A DNA stretch of 64,000 nt from Mucor racemosus (taxonomy: Eukaryota; Mucoromycota; Mucoromycetes; Mucorales; Mucoraceae), in the NCBI GenBank assembly GCA_027405735.1, contig JAPEHQ010000004.1, positions 2,666,001 through 2,730,000 of the forward strand, written 5' to 3'. The notes under the pieces are model-generated. The model had not been told where the DNA came from, searched no databases, and saw only the letters and a program-made list of their open reading frames with translations. Positions 19,538-32,101 of this stretch are shown piece by piece. A program made the position numbers and the translations under genes. The number at the start of each line of letters is the position of its first letter. Positions within the stretch are counted from its first letter, which is position 1.

Positions 19538-20905
19538 AGGGGAAATGAGAAGGGATGGGGGGTGGGGGCATCACACTATTAAACTGGGTTCTAACCAAAC
19601 ATTTCTTCAGGTGAATCTGGTCTTGGTAAATCAACATTGGTTAATACCTTGTTCAATACTCAACTTTATCCTCCCAAGGAAACCGTTGAATTATCTCATG
19701 AAACTGCACAAACTGTTGAAGTTCAATCCATCACATCTGATATTGAAGAAAATGGTGTCAAATTGAGATTAACTGTTGTAGATACACCTGGTTTTGGTGA
19801 TTTTGTTAATAACGAAGAAAGGTAATACAGCACGTTTTTATTAATTATGGTTGTACCAACTTTTATTTTTTTCCTCTAGTTGGAAACCTATTTTAGACAA
19901 TATTGAAGCTCGTTGTGATGCTTATCTTGAACAAGAGAATCGTGTCAATCGTCGCCGTATGGTTGATAATCGTATTCATGCTTGTCTTTACTTTATTGCT
20001 CCTACTGGTCATGCTTTGAAACCACTTGATATTGAATTCATGCGTCGTCTTCATACTCGTGTTAATTTGATCCCTGTTATTGCTAAAGCTGATACTTTAA
20101 CAGAAGAAGAAGTTGCTTCATTTAAAGAACGTATTTTAGCTGATATTGCTTATCACAAGATTCAAATTTATCAAGCTCCTGTTTATGAATATGATGATCA
20201 AGAAACAATTGCTGAAAATCGTGAAATTATGTCCAAAATTCCATTTGCTGTTGTAGGTTCTGATAAAGAATTTGAAATTGAAGGTGGTCGTCGTGTCCGT
20301 GGTCGTAAATATCCTTGGGGTGTTATTGAAGTTGACAATGAAGAACATTGTGATTTTGTTAAACTTCGTCAAATGTTGATCCGGTAAGTTTTAAACAAAT
20401 CAAGTATTATAATTTTATTAACTCGTGTATAAACATACAGCACTCATATGGAAGAACTCAAAGAATTCACTAACGATGTTCTTTATGAAAACTATCGTAC
20501 TGAGAAATTGACAGCTATGGGTATTCAACAAGATCCTTCTGTATTCAAGGAAGTCAAGTAAGTGTTTTTTTTTCGACTCCTTAAAATCAAGTATAAACAA
20601 ATATTTATGCATTCTATCTATTTATTAGCCCTGTTCAAAAGATGGAAGAAGAACGTCTTGCTCATGAACAAAAATTAGCCAAGATGGAAGCAGAGATGAG
20701 AAGTGTCTTCCAAGCAAAGGTTCAAGAAAAAGAAGCTAAATTGAAGCAATCTGAAGAGGAATTGTATGCTCGTCATAAGGAAATGAAAGATGCACTTGAT
20801 AAACAAAGGGCAGATTTAGAAGAAAAGAAACGTCGTTTGGAATCAGGAAGACCTATGACTCCAGAAAAGACAGCAAAGAAGAAGGGATTCTCTTTCAACA
20901 AATAA
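19115..20905 (+). CDS. CDC3: Septin, Cdc3/AspB type
   Basis: Gene model join(19115..19121, 19178..19200, 19256..19367, 19611..19821, 19880..20383, 20441..20557, 20629..20905), 416 residues, all phases consistent. The first exon is only 7 nt (ATG TCT G) and the second 23 nt. It has a septin GTPase domain with P-loop GESGLGKST (residues 48-56), DTPGFGD, AKAD and the septin unique element before the C-terminus. A short polybasic segment (HRKSVKKGF) precedes the P-loop and would bind phosphoinositides. The C-terminal about 90 residues form a coiled coil ([20 protein letters not shown]...), as in Cdc3/Cdc12-class septins that assemble into filaments at hyphal tips and septa. Cdc3 grouping is from the overall look; Cdc12 class is the alternative. 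The third intron (about 243 bp) is unusually long and contains a (GA)n tract at about 19508-19536. Confidence 0.93.
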
Positions 20906-21089
20906 TTAAAATAAAATAAAATATAGTAATAATAACCCACACACACAACACACCAAACTCTACTACTAACAATTCAAACCAAACATATACACACTTCAAT
21001 TTTTTCATCACATTCTCTCCTCCTTCCTCCTCCCCCCCCCCCTTATAAACAACATTATTATAATATCCTTTCTTTCTTCTTTATATATT

Positions 21090-21894
21090 TTACATGTTTC
21101 GTTCTAAATAAATTCTTTTAGAAGGTAAGCCTTGACCTGGTACATCAACGTATAATTGTTTATATTCCCATTTCTTTTCATTCTAATTTCAATAACATTA
21201 TTAGAAATTGCATAATTTATACATGTATAATTTCATTTACCTTGACCATTTCCAATATGACTGTACCTTGATTTTCAGGTCCTTCAACATAAAAACGCAT
21301 AAACAAATGTGGATCACCATTTTGATCTTCTACAGTTTGTGAAGTAATACGTCTATTGCGTCTTCTTTTACTTCTACTTGGTTCTCCATGTCCTTTAATA
21401 GGTTCTCCGAGAATAGATACTAATTCTTCATGGCTACGAACTCGATCAACAGCATCTGAAAATATGCTAGTTGAACTTTGAGAACCAAACAATTCTGAAC
21501 CAATGTAATAAACAATAGCAGATGTTAATGCAACACCTGTCAAGATGACGCCTACATTTACAGTAGTTTTTGAAGCAACAACCACTAAATAGATAAATTT
21601 AATACATTGTCATATTTATATACTGTATTGTATACCCTTTTCTGGTGTTGTCAATTCATTCCATGGTTTAGCAGTTGCTAATGAGTTGGATTTCTTATTT
21701 GATGGAACATAACGAGCAGGGGTTGAAAAGGGTCTAACAGCTTTATTATTACTGCTGCAGCGTATAGTCGACTTTGGAATAAGACGTGATATACCACATT
21801 GTTTACTATATAATTTATATACGATATTTTAATTCATTTTCATCATATTATGCATTTTGTCGTTTCCTTTTTACCTCAATGAAGAACGGAGCAT
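21090..21894 (-). CDS. TIM21: Mitochondrial inner-membrane translocase subunit Tim21
   Basis: Gene model complement(join(21090..21182, 21241..21584, 21636..21805, 21875..21894)), 208 residues. Tim21 is part of the TIM23 presequence translocase. It links TOM to TIM23 and joins respiratory-chain supercomplexes. The N-terminus (MLRSSLSKQCGISRLIPKSTIRCSS) is an Arg/Ser-rich mitochondrial presequence. One transmembrane segment follows (VGVILTGVALTSAIVYYIG). The hallmark of the intermembrane-space domain comes next (SELFGSQSSTSIFSDAVDRV...PIKGHGEPSRSKRRRNR). The protein ends in YVDVPGQGLPSKRIYLERNM. The short first exon was found by splice phase (TTGAG|GTAAAA ... ATATAG|TAAAC). Confidence 0.92.
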
Positions 21895-22098
21895 TATTTA
21901 TTATTAAAATTTAATATATATAAAAAAAAAAAGAGTGAAAGAAAAGAAGAGAAAAAAGAACTACAATTAGTGTGTATTATACTTTACTCCACACGGAAAA
22001 ATCGCTCAATGCCCATGCTTTTTCTCAATTCTACGGAGGTTTAATAGAAATTTACTAAAAACAAGAGTTTAGGGATTCAAATTGATAAATATCAGTTG

Positions 22099-23175
22099 TT
22101 AATTTACCTCCATATCCGCCAAGGTATTTTGTATTTTAGTTGCTCCTTTGAGAGCAGCTCTAAGAATCTTTTTGGATATAGGATTTGATGAAGAAGATGT
22201 AACCTTTTCAGATGATTTTCTACCAAAATATTGGTCTGATGAAATGCTTTGAGAACCTTGGAATTGCGCTAATCTTGATGCGTTAGCAGCAGAGCGTTGT
22301 GGATCATAATCATTTCTGCCAAAATATTGATCTGATGAAATAGCTTTTGCATTTCCAAATTTGTCTCTAGCATAATGGTCGTTGTTGTTATCATCCTCAT
22401 TTTGTAATGTCCTGCTAGTACTTTTGTTGTTATTGCTCAAATTGAGCGACATGAGGCCTAATCTTTCATTTTCTACTGCTGCATTATCAGCATCATTATC
22501 TATTTTTGATTCAACGTAATTCAATCTTGCGCTAGATGGCTTTTGTAATTTAGGAATAACTACTGATTGATCCATCATCATGGCTTGGTTTCGACTATTT
22601 CGTCCTATACTCTCCTCATCCACACCTTGCTCACGCATTTTTTCTTCTCTCATGGCAAGTTGGGTTTGTTGTTGAAATACATTGCTTTGAACTTTGCGTG
22701 CTCCTAATTTGGATGAATGATGAGATTTGGGTGCTTTTAGTGTTCTTTTCTTTGGAGACGTCGTAGTTGCTGGTGTTGTGGGAGTTGCTTTCTCAAACTG
22801 ATCAAAGAAATCATTTACTGCTGCATTGGAATTATTGATTTTAGGAGAAGCTATAAAAGCATCAAATGGATCTTTTTCATCTTCTTTTTCATCTATTAAA
22901 CTATTAGTATTATTTTTGGTATTGGTTGAAGGTGATAAAAGATCATCAAAAACTGTGGTTTGTTTGACAGGTGGAGGTGGCGCCATTAAATCATCAAATA
23001 AAGATGATTTTGCATCATTTTGTGGAGATGCATGTTTCGCATTATGCTTGGCAACAGGCTTAAAAATGTCGAAATCATCAATCAAATTACTATTTTGAAC
23101 AGTATTATCATCATCGAAATCGATGAGTGATTGATTCTGTTGTTGCTGTGGTTGATCAAAATCGATTAAATTGTC

Positions 23176-23207
<32 letters not shown>

Positions 23208-23727
23208 GCTGCACTGTCGATGGTTGTTCTTGAACCATTTGAATAGCTTTCTTTTGAAGTTTATTCTTGTATGAAAGTGCAGTTTTACTCGTATATTTCG
23301 ATTTTAAATCATCTATATTCAACGCAATTTCTCCAAAACCTTCTCTAGCATTTCCATTTCCACCAGCAATCATTAAATCTAACTGTTCGCGTGTCCATGA
23401 ATCTAAAATAGTTGACCTAATTTATGCATTTTTCATTAGATATTTGAATTCTCGGCAACTGCTTGATATATATGGTTTATTTTTACTTGACAAAACTAAT
23501 ATGGACACCGAGATTACGATGTGCAGCTGCGCAATCCTGGCAAATGAAAATACCAAACGTTGCAGAAGCCCAAGTAGGTCCTTTGGCGTTGCAATCAAAG
23601 CAGCCCTAAATTATTAAACGTTAAATTATATTCGAAAATTCTTAATGTAGGGGGTTACTTTATTATGTTTTTTCTGTAATAAACTCTTAAAAGTAGTTGC
23701 CACTTGGTTTTTTGGCAAATTATTCAT
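22099..23727 (-). CDS. GLO3: Arf GTPase-activating protein, Glo3/ArfGAP2-3 type
   Basis: Gene model complement(join(22099..23416, 23487..23605, 23659..23727)), about 501 residues. The N-terminal ArfGAP zinc finger is [24 protein letters not shown] (C-x2-C-x16-C-x2-C), followed by [22 protein letters not shown] with the catalytic arginine in HRNLG. Downstream are a polyglutamine run coded by CAA (about 23174-23210), several LIDFD/LIDDFD and [10 protein letters not shown] acidic-phenylalanine motifs, and the Glo3-like C-terminal repeats [15 protein letters not shown] / [14 protein letters not shown]. It regulates COPI vesicle formation at the Golgi/ER. The extreme C-terminus (DMEVN versus a possible splice giving DME) is uncertain. 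The acidic Phe motifs could be clathrin/COPI-adaptor binding sites. Confidence 0.92.
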
Positions 23728-23891
23728 AATATTAAAGATTTAATAAAGAGAAAAACTAAATATAATCAACAAGGTTTCCTTTGAGCAACCAAATATCGAT
23801 GACTCTGTTTTTTTGTGTAAGCAGGGCTTTTTTCTTTTTCTTTTTTTTTTTTTTTATTAGAAAATAAATAGATAGTAATATAAAAGAATTA

Positions 23892-25161
23892 TCAATATGG
23901 GTATTGTGATTGTTGTTGGTTATATTGTTGACCATATTGAGGTTGAGGAGGTTGATGTTGTTGCTGTTGTTGCTGTTGATAATTTCCACCAGGTGTAGTG
24001 CCATAACTTTGAGACAATTCATCTTCTCCTAATAATTCCTTCACTTCCCATATATTTTGCTTGGAACCGACAGAGAATTCGAGATCTTCTTTAGTAATAG
24101 AATCCCAATATTTATAAACCATCATAACTGCTAATAAAGTACAAATTGAACCAAAGAATAACCCATCAATATAGTGCTTTACTTGATCGCAAATAACAAC
24201 AGAGAAAATGTAGAGAATAACTTGACCGACAATAAAGAAAGCTGTACCAAACAAGATATCACCCAAAGGCCAGCGATCATCTAATGTATTGACAACCAGA
24301 ATAATTTGTGAAATAACATAAACAATGAATGCAATACCATTAATAATAAAATAAAAGGCCCATAAAGCACCAGGAGCTGCATAATTAAATGGACCGATAT
24401 TCTTAAATGTTGCAATAGCAATAAATCCAGTTAATAAGAATATGATAAATGAACTAATACGAATTGACTATTTTTAATAGGTTAGTTTTATATCTAAATT
24501 AATCGATTTTGATTATACTAACCCAAAGCGACAACGGTGTACCATCTTCTGCGAATTGGAAACCTACAAAGCCATTCAATAAAAGACACCAGAATGTGGC
24601 GCACATAAAACCAATATGTACAGCAGTAAACCACTGAGAATTTTCATTTTAGTAAGTCATAATCAAGAGCATATTCGAAATACATACGGGGTATACTTCT
24701 GATGATGTTGGTATAATACCAGTTACAAGCAACATTTCGAGAAATGTTGTAATCATATACAAGTAAAAGAACATGACGATTTCCTTGCGGCCTAAATTTA
24801 GTAAAAACTGTGGTTAGCATATTGATAATTTTGAACTTGATTCATTTGATCTTACCAACTGCAGTATATTTTGATCGAATGTGATAAATCATAATAGCAG
24901 CCATAACAATAGCAACAATATCAATTACCAGTGTTGCTACAAAAAAACAAATTGTTAAATCAAACAAACAAGGTGGCTAAATCAATCATATATATATTTA
25001 CCAGGCTGGAAAATCAAGTTGCCCGCTATATCAATATTACGAGAATAACAAACTGGCTCCACACCATTTTCTTGTCCTATTAATGGACAAAGTGATAGAG
25101 CAACTGTTTGACAAATACCGGTGAAACTGAATGCTTCAAATTTATATATGATATCGACCAT
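23892..25161 (-). CDS. CHS7: Chitin synthase export chaperone, Chs7 family
   Basis: Gene model complement(join(23892..24467, 24523..24633, 24688..24791, 24856..24936, 25002..25161)), 343 residues, phases consistent. It has the Chs7 signature start ([47 protein letters not shown]), then about seven transmembrane helices spread over the exons. Examples are [59 protein letters not shown] and [18 protein letters not shown]. The cytosolic tail is Gln/Pro/Tyr-rich with a CAA/CAG polyQ run. Chs7 proteins sit in the ER membrane and are needed for ER exit of class chitin synthases. Its 3' end and the Arf-GAP start are about 165 bp apart on the same strand. Confidence 0.93.
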
Positions 25162-25164
25162 TTC

Positions 25165-26880
25165 GATTTATTTTTTATATATATATATATAGTTATATGT
25201 ACACACACACAAGATTTGATCTAATATTACTTTAGTAAATGTAAAATATGAAAGGGGTGAAAAAAAAGAAAGAAAAATATGAAAAAAGAGAAAAGAGGAA
25301 AGAAATAAGAGGGGGAGGAGATTATATAAAAAGGAGAAATGAGGGGCGAGGGAGAGGGAGGAAAGGCCAAAAGGAAGGCAGCACACAATGTATGTGTGTG
25401 CGTGGTAGGAGGACTTAATTTATAAGAAAGGCAGGAGTAATTTACTGTTATTAGTAGTACACTCCAACATGATTTGATAAATTGTGATTATTTGTGCAAC
25501 TTTATGTTTAAGGTGCCCGATCTACAAATAAAAAGGCTGATTTAGTGTAACATTTGGCTATTAGAATAAATACTAAAAATAGCTTCTTATTTTGATAGAT
25601 ATAAATCTAGCCCTTTTATTATTGAATTTGAATTTTTCATTTATCACTTTATTTTTAAAAAAAAAAAAAAAATGTCCAACAGCCATAGTCAGTTTATCCT
25701 CAAATTTGCATAATTTCAGCGCATATTCAGCAAACCCGGCTTAAGCGTCTCGATAAAAAGGTTTTGAGCCTTAGAACCGAATATAAGTTTCATCTTGAAT
25801 TATTTTGTGAGAGGGAGCGCACAAACAGCTAATCATGTCTTTTCTACTGAAGACAAATTCGCTCAAATCGTACGCTAAAGTCGTCACAAATCATCTTGAT
25901 TTTATATCCCCTTTGCAAAAGTAGTTTGTAAAACTAGTGTCATATATAATTTATTACCAAATTGTGGTCTAAATATACAATTTCATTTGATAAATTAATG
26001 TAAATTTTCAGCTAATCATCCTGTAAATAGATTAATCACTACGATTTTTTATGGAAAAAAATGAATGAATATAATTTTCTTATAGCCATGAAGTCGACCA
26101 AGTATACAGTAATTTTATTATAATGTGTTCCATGCCAACAAGATAACAAAATTTTGGAAACAGAAGATTTATTTCGATTAAGCATCACTTTTTTGCTGCT
26201 TTTAAACCCCGACACGTTGATTCATTTTTGAGGAATTTCTTTATCATAAAAAAGATTGTATATAACTAATTTAATATAATGCATGCATTTAAAATTATGC
26301 AAGAAATGTTTTTTTATTTTTTGATCTACTAAAATATAACAAAAACCCATTGAAATAACGAGTTTTCATAAGGTTATAAAAACCTGATGGTGCTAAAAAT
26401 CATCTGAGCATAGAATCAAATTATAGTTAATTAAAATATTAATAAAAAAATGTTAGAATAAACTTGATATGTTAAAACATTTACTTTTTGTTAATTTACA
26501 GATGAAATATTCTTTCATTTTGTAGAAAATATTCTTTAAAAACTATGAAAATAAGATTTGAAATTATTGAAAAATAATAATTCAGGTACCGAAATATTTT
26601 CCAACGCAGACATTCTCATTGGAGCAAGGAAGATACGCAGCGATCTGTTTAGGAATATTGATAACAAACACCATAACAAACGCCATAACAAACACCATAA
26701 TACAGATTTATTTGGTTTTGTATAGTTGAATTATACATATTTTAAGTATTAGATTTATCTTTTTAATTGATTTAAACAAAATATATAGATAAAAAGCGAT
26801 AAATACGTTTTGTATACTGAAAACATATCCATCATTTTAAGGAATTAACTACTTTATTTATAAATATTTACTATCTACAC
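25165..26880. other. Intergenic, no gene seen
   Basis: Includes a G/A-rich stretch (about 25250-25380, the complement of a CT-rich promoter for Chs7), an A run at about 25658-25672, and otherwise plain AT-rich sequence. A short direct repeat of 'ataacaaacaccataacaaa' type occurs at 26660-26700. No coding sequence was recognised. Confidence 0.5.
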
Positions 26881-26887
26881 TTGGGAT

Positions 26888-27994
26888 TTAGATATACCAA
26901 AGACCAAACTTTTTCAAATCCTTCATCTTATTATCTCCTTTACGGTAATTTGCATGCACGATCATTGGGGTCATACCGTATTTTGTGGGAATATTTCTAT
27001 CAAAATAAGCTCTACCGTGAGGGAATAACATTAAATCCAATAAAACAATAGAACTTGTTTGGTAATTGAGGTTCATGTCATCCAAAATTCTATTGATTGC
27101 TCTTTGCTGAGTCACTTCAGGTTTCTTGTTTTGCTCAGTATCTTGAATATAAATGGAAGCATCTAAAATACGCTTGTTTGTGTTGGTAGGTCGCATAACG
27201 TAGAAACCAGAGTTGATGATCTTTTGTTCAGTTTCTTGAGAAAACAAGGTTTCTGTTTGTTTTCTAGAGTTCAATTTCATCAATAAATAATCGTAAATGG
27301 AAGAAGATGTAAACACAATGTCAACATCCGAGAACCAAACAGTAACATCAGTATATAACAATCTCTCAACTACTAAAGATTTGGAGTGGGTAATGGGTGT
27401 ATATCCGTCTGATAACCATCCTTCAAAGTCTTTAGATAACTCTTTGTGGAACCAATCTTTAGGGATTATGACGACGTGTTTACCATATCCCGCCTTTTTC
27501 ATGGTTGCAACCATTTCTTCATCGATGGCAAAAACCAAAAACTTATCATCCAATCCACATTTCTTGAGCGAAGCAATCCAATTCATTGTATAATCGGCCA
27601 TGCCTTGATTAGCTACAGCAGTTAATAAAATACGATCTGCCTTTTTCTTGTCAGAACCTCCAGCGATACGAACGTTGTCCTTGATAGCTTGTTCTATTTC
27701 AGAACTCAGACGACCCCATTTCTTTGGTTGCCAATCCTTGGCATCAATAGGTTTTGTGGATACAGGTACAAGATCTTCTTCATCAGGTAAATCTAAGTCT
27801 GCTTCAGTTTTTTGTTGTGTTTGTGTAGCTGTGTTGGTATTTGTTGCATCGGTGGTATCTTGAGAACCATTAAATAGTGACCGAGATTGGATAGGTGTTA
27901 GATTAGACAGGAGCGCTAATAAAGATAACAAGAATATAGTAGCTAATAACATTGTTAGAGCTTTATTTCTTGTAAACCTTTCCATTGTAGTCAT
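26888..27994 (-). CDS. Type II membrane glycosyltransferase with DxD motif
   Basis: Intronless, 368 residues. A short basic cytosolic N-terminus (MTTMERFTRNK) and one hydrophobic anchor (residues about 12-34) predict a Golgi type II protein. A Thr/Gln/Asp-rich stem of about 60 residues follows. The catalytic region contains ILLTAVANQGMADYTMNWIASLKKCGL, KSLVVERLLYTDVTVWFSDVDIVF (DVD is the DxD metal/nucleotide-sugar motif) and NSGFYVMRPT. This pattern fits the 'nucleotide-diphospho-sugar transferase' family (PF03407-like), related to plant RRA/XEG113-type transferases. The sugar donor and acceptor cannot be told. The promoter has a GT-rich and a TA-repeat tract (about 28005-28100). Confidence 0.85.
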   Translation of the reverse strand: MTTMERFTRNKALTMLLATIFLLSLLALLSNLTPIQSRSLFNGSQDTTDATNTNTATQTQQKTEADLDLPDEEDLVPVSTKPIDAKDWQPKKWGRLSSEIEQAIKDNVRIAGGSDKKKADRILLTAVANQGMADYTMNWIASLKKCGLDDKFLVFAIDEEMVATMKKAGYGKHVVIIPKDWFHKELSKDFEGWLSDGYTPITHSKSLVVERLLYTDVTVWFSDVDIVFTSSSIYDYLLMKLNSRKQTETLFSQETEQKIINSGFYVMRPTNTNKRILDASIYIQDTEQNKKPEVTQQRAINRILDDMNLNYQTSSIVLLDLMLFPHGRAYFDRNIPTKYGMTPMIVHANYRKGDNKMKDLKKFGLWYI

Positions 27995-28223
27995 TTTTTC
28001 CTGTGTGTGTGTGTGTGCAAAGAGTATTAAGAAAAAGAATAAAAGTAAGAAAGAAGAAGAGTAAAAGGAGGCAAAATTGATTTATATATATATATATATT
28101 TATTCTAAATTTTTTTAGTGTTGATTACATGGTGTAACATTAAATCATATTTACTTAAAAAAGTAAGTATTTCCCTTTAGACATGGGAGAACGACTGTAA
28201 AGTTTATTCAGCCTCATCTTAGG

Positions 28224-29425
28224 TTACAGTAAACCGACATCTCGCAAACTGTTTTGAATCAAAATGTCATTTACTGCATTCATAACAAACTTTATCTGTT
28301 CTGTATCTGTTGCGCATGTAAAATGGGTATAAATTTGTTTGGTTTCTGACTCCTTATTCAGTGCTAAAAATTGCTGCATTAAATATTGGCTTGTTTCTTC
28401 ATATGTGTTTGCGCCTCTGAATTCAGGAAATGTATCTGACAGCAGGTGGTTGTGTTCAATTTTTTCACGAAATATATCAGTTTTGTTCAAAAATAATATT
28501 ATTGATGTCGTTACGAACCATTTTGAATTACAAATCGAGTCAAATAATACCAAAGATTCCTCCATACGGTTCTAAAGTATATACATATTTTTTTTAGGAA
28601 AACAACTTGGGCTTTTTTAATGAAAATCCTCTCACCATTTGCTCATCTTCGATTAGTACTTGATCAAATTCAGATAATGCAACCATAAATATGATTGCCG
28701 TGACATTCTCAAAACAATGGATCCATTTTTTACGTTCTGATCGCTGTCCTCCTAAATCAAACATTCGATATGTGAAATCACCTATTTGAAATGTTGTTTC
28801 TGTAATGCCTGTCGTTTTAACTCGAGCACGAAGTACATCTTGATCTGTTGGCGAATAATCTGGACTACCAATTCTATCGACTGAATCAAAAAAGCTCGTT
28901 TTATAAAAGAGATTGTATTAGTAGCAAAACACAAAAAGGATATTATGGCTGAGCTTACTATTTGGCAGAGTCATTAAGTTGATATTCTTGATTTCGATCA
29001 TACACAGATAGCAAGTTCTTGTCGTTCCATAAATACCGAATAGCCTCTGTGACCTCGGCAGATAGATTTTGTATTTGGGTAGGCAAAGCGCAAACAATGT
29101 CCCGATATTTATTCCCAACTAGTTGATCCTCAAGTGACACTCCCATTGTTTCCATAGCTTCCAAAATCACACGCATAGACTGTACTGTATTGGAATAGAT
29201 GATTTCTTTGAATTCATCTCGCTCTTCTTTAGAATAGCCACCCTCGTGTATCAATTTCATTTGTTTTAATACTGTGGATTTTCCTGACTCTCCAGCGCCT
29301 AACAGTAATAATTTAATTTCTTTTTTTGAATTTGCCTTGTCCTGCTTGATTTGGGAATCGATTTCCTTGTTTCGAATAGCATCTTGCTCTGCTTCAGATG
29401 GTATTTTTGATGGTTTGCAGCCCAT
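28224..29425 (-). CDS. Heterotrimeric G-protein alpha subunit
   Basis: Gene model complement(join(28224..28571, 28636..28894, 28959..29425)), 357 residues, phases consistent. N-terminal MGCKPS gives N-myristoylation at Gly2 and likely palmitoylation at Cys3. GTPase motifs are all visible: P-loop GAGESGKST (residues 43-51), switch [10 protein letters not shown] with the catalytic Arg, switch [10 protein letters not shown] with the catalytic Gln, FLNKTD, and TCATDT near the end. The helical domain lies between P-loop and switch I. The C-terminus DVGLL has no cysteine four from the end, so it is not a pertussis-toxin-type Gi terminus. It signals downstream of GPCRs at the plasma membrane. The second exon ends at an ATG|GTGAGA donor. 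Which fungal G alpha class it belongs to is not clear by eye. Confidence 0.95.
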
Positions 29426-29429
29426 GTTT

Positions 29430-30200
29430 CTGTTTTGTTATTATTTGGGGATACATAAAACAAAACTCGAAATCACAACTTCAATTTGAAAGTCATTGTT
29501 TTTTTGTTTGTTTGTTTCATTTTCTGATTTTTGAAAAAGTTGTAACGATACCAAAATAAACCAATGTCCAAGAAATTGCCGAAGTGACAAACGATAAATT
29601 ATACACAAGTAGAGGCAATGGCATAAATATGGTATTGTGGTGGATAGAGCGTATTTTTTGATGTGGTATATATTGATATTAGGCCTTTAGAATTGAATGT
29701 TTATTACTTTTAACAGCACCTTTCAATTCAAATGATACGTTTTAAATGCAACAACTACATGGATCTAGCCTTTTCGAAAAAGCAGAAGACATTACATAGC
29801 AGAAAGATGAGATTATACATGTCGAGATGGCTATTGATTTATTTATTAGGCTTCTTATCAATAAAGAAAAACGGCAAAATGGAAATATTAGCCTGTAATT
29901 GTCCTGCTGTATTCAACTGAACTTTTTACTATGTCTATCCATCACCCGACATACAGTAGCATAACCTCTTTGAGTAGGCATTTTTTTCGAATATATGTCT
30001 CTTCAGAGATTCGACATGTGTTTATGTATTACTCACAATTGGTCTAAAATAGAAAAGATATGATTAAATTGTGGCCAATCTTCACAAAAATATGCAGTTA
30101 AATCCAATTTTCTAATTTGCACAAAAACATTTAAAAAATATAAAATCAAAATTTTGCTCATTCATATTATATTAGCAGACATCTATGAACTGAATTTATT
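29430..30200. other. Intergenic at the left edge of the transposon island
   Basis: No gene is seen. The ORF at 29732-29920 has no recognisable similarity and no splice context. The first inverted arm begins near 30205. Confidence 0.5.
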
Positions 30201-30204
30201 GTAA

Positions 30205-31586
30205 ATAGAAAAACCGTCTGTCATATCATACATTCATTAAAAGATTGCAAAAACTATCCCGTAGAGCAACGCCGTAATTGAGCATATCAAGATTGAATAG
30301 CTAAGTCTCTTATACTATGGTATATATCTAAGTTTTAAATAAAAATGCGTTTTTATTTTAGCTTTTCTTATATTTAACCACGTACGGTCTGAAAATTCAG
30401 ATTTTATAGCGGACATTTTCGGGGCTCATTTTATCCTTACCAACACTCATGATTTTGATCAAAAAACAGAAATATCAAATTTTGATACCAAAATCAACGT
30501 TTAAATATACTACATTGTGAGAGAAAATTGTAGCTATAACTAATACACATTTTATAAAAGCTTAACATCAAAAGTTAAGTAATGAAACTTTGTACTTTTG
30601 GCCCAAAAACGGTTTTTTGATTAAAGGATTTTCATGTAATATTTTGCAACAAAAATGTTTATTATTTTTTATTGAGCAAATAGAGCACTAAATTCTGCAT
30701 ATGTATATACTTTTTGTTTTTATAATTGGTAGTATAATTAACTCTAGATTTGCAAAACCAGAAAAAAAAATTAAAAAATGTCAAAATTGATGATCTGGAC
30801 AAAAATATTTTTTGAAATTAATATTCCGCTTATAAGCCTTGTAAGTCTTAAAAATAAGAGATTTTATAATACTTGAGAACTTTTTCAAGAATTTACGATG
30901 CTGTACTCACTTGATTCGAGCTTATTACTGTAAACCTTTATACATGTTAATATTGTGTGGTAGTTTGTTTGATGATAATATAATCTTACTTTATAATTAT
31001 TGCGCTAGAGGTGATTTACATTAAGTTTTAGTCTTACCTCTCCAATATTGTAAACATAAACATGGCCATCACTGGAACCTATTGCCGCCTTCTTACCCTT
31101 TTTCTCCCAAGCCAATTTATTCAATGATTTACCAGCAGAACCAACTTAAGTACTTACAAATGGTTCCTCGATATTTGCATTTAAATTTCATAAATTAAAT
31201 TGACTGGTTTCATCTACATAGTAGTATCAAACGTATCATCATCCCGCCTCATGATAAAGTAGTATGCTTTTAAACCCTTCTTTTAAAAATCCTGAGGCAA
31301 ATACAGCATCTTGGTTTTGTAATTTCTATCCATCAAAATTTTGCGATTTTCACTACACAATGAATGCACCTTTTATCTATATCTTGACCTCATCAATGTA
31401 CATTGTTGGGTGCCATTTTTTTACCAGATGTATTTTCTCTAATTTATTATTAATATTTAGTCATATTGAACGATGATTTGTTGTAGCATCGCCAAAAAAA
31501 AAGAAAGAATAAATGCTGCAAGAGTTTTCTGCATATCAAATTATGCAATTTAGTAGCAATGATTGCACTTAACTATGCTTTTTGAG
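30205..31586 (-). repeat. Inverted-repeat arm L (1.38 kb) carrying a dynein exon
   Basis: The reverse complement of this arm occurs at 40143-41520 with about 98% identity by eye over long stretches, for example the 'gtttacagtaataagctcga' block and flanks. The arm includes one exon of a dynein-intermediate-chain-like gene (31038-31144, minus strand), with flanking intron sequence and intact AG and GT splice dinucleotides. No other exon of that gene is present. The arm is probably a gene-capturing transposon or a segmental inverted duplication. Confidence 0.85.
31038..31144 (-). pseudogene. Isolated exon of a dynein intermediate chain-like gene (left copy)
   Basis: 107 nt, open, encoding SLNKLAWEKKGKKAAIGSSD-like sequence followed by GHVYVYNIGE. 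This resembles the C-terminal WD40 repeat of cytoplasmic dynein intermediate chains (INKVxWD...GRRAAIGSSDGxLYVYDIG). It is bounded by TTAAG| and |GTAAGA splice sites. A single exon cannot make a functional protein, so it is a captured fragment or gene relic. The right copy at 40580-40686 differs by Ser to Ala and Gly to Val. Confidence 0.65.
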
Positions 31587-31592
31587 TGTTGT

Positions 31593-32101
31593 ATTCCACC
31601 TAATGGTATCATACGTTATCACCTTCTACAGTATCAATACATCTTACAATCTATTGACTACGACATGTATTGAAGTGCAAGTCTTGATATCGAATATAAG
31701 AAACTCCTAGCGTATCAAGTTTAATCCAGTAATTACCTCAATTATGACACCACATTATTTCATCCCAGTAGTTAACCAATCAAGTAGTTATCAAATCAAC
31801 ATCCAAGCATATTTAGCGCAGCATTGAAACAACACAACTCGCAAGCTCTGCAAGAACGGTTAAATTATGATTGATCCATTTCAATCCATAGATTACTATC
31901 AAACAGATCCAATGGTTCAATAGTACCTTAAATTACATCTCAGGATCTCAATGTCAAATCAATATAAAAGGCCATACTTTTATATCTAAATAAACGATAT
32001 CTTGTTTTTATTATACAGTTGAAGAACTGATTAATTACTCATTCTTTTATAATTGTATTCTTTTTTAAGTACTATTTATCAATCCTGAAAATATACGACA
32101 G
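31593..32101 (+). repeat. LTR-like arm, left half of a foldback
   Basis: About 510 bp starting near GTATTCCACC and repeated in inverted orientation at 32402-32928 with about 97% identity. It contains AATATAAAAGGCC (TATA-like, about 31960-31972) followed by a region like an LTR transcription start/polyadenylation zone. A third, diverged, single copy lies at 42815-43225. Together these suggest a solo-LTR family. No internal retroelement genes were found between the arms. Confidence 0.7.

Noticed and set aside
31021..31144. A functional dynein intermediate chain gene
   Set aside because: Only one exon is present in each arm and neighbouring sequence has no further WD40 exons.
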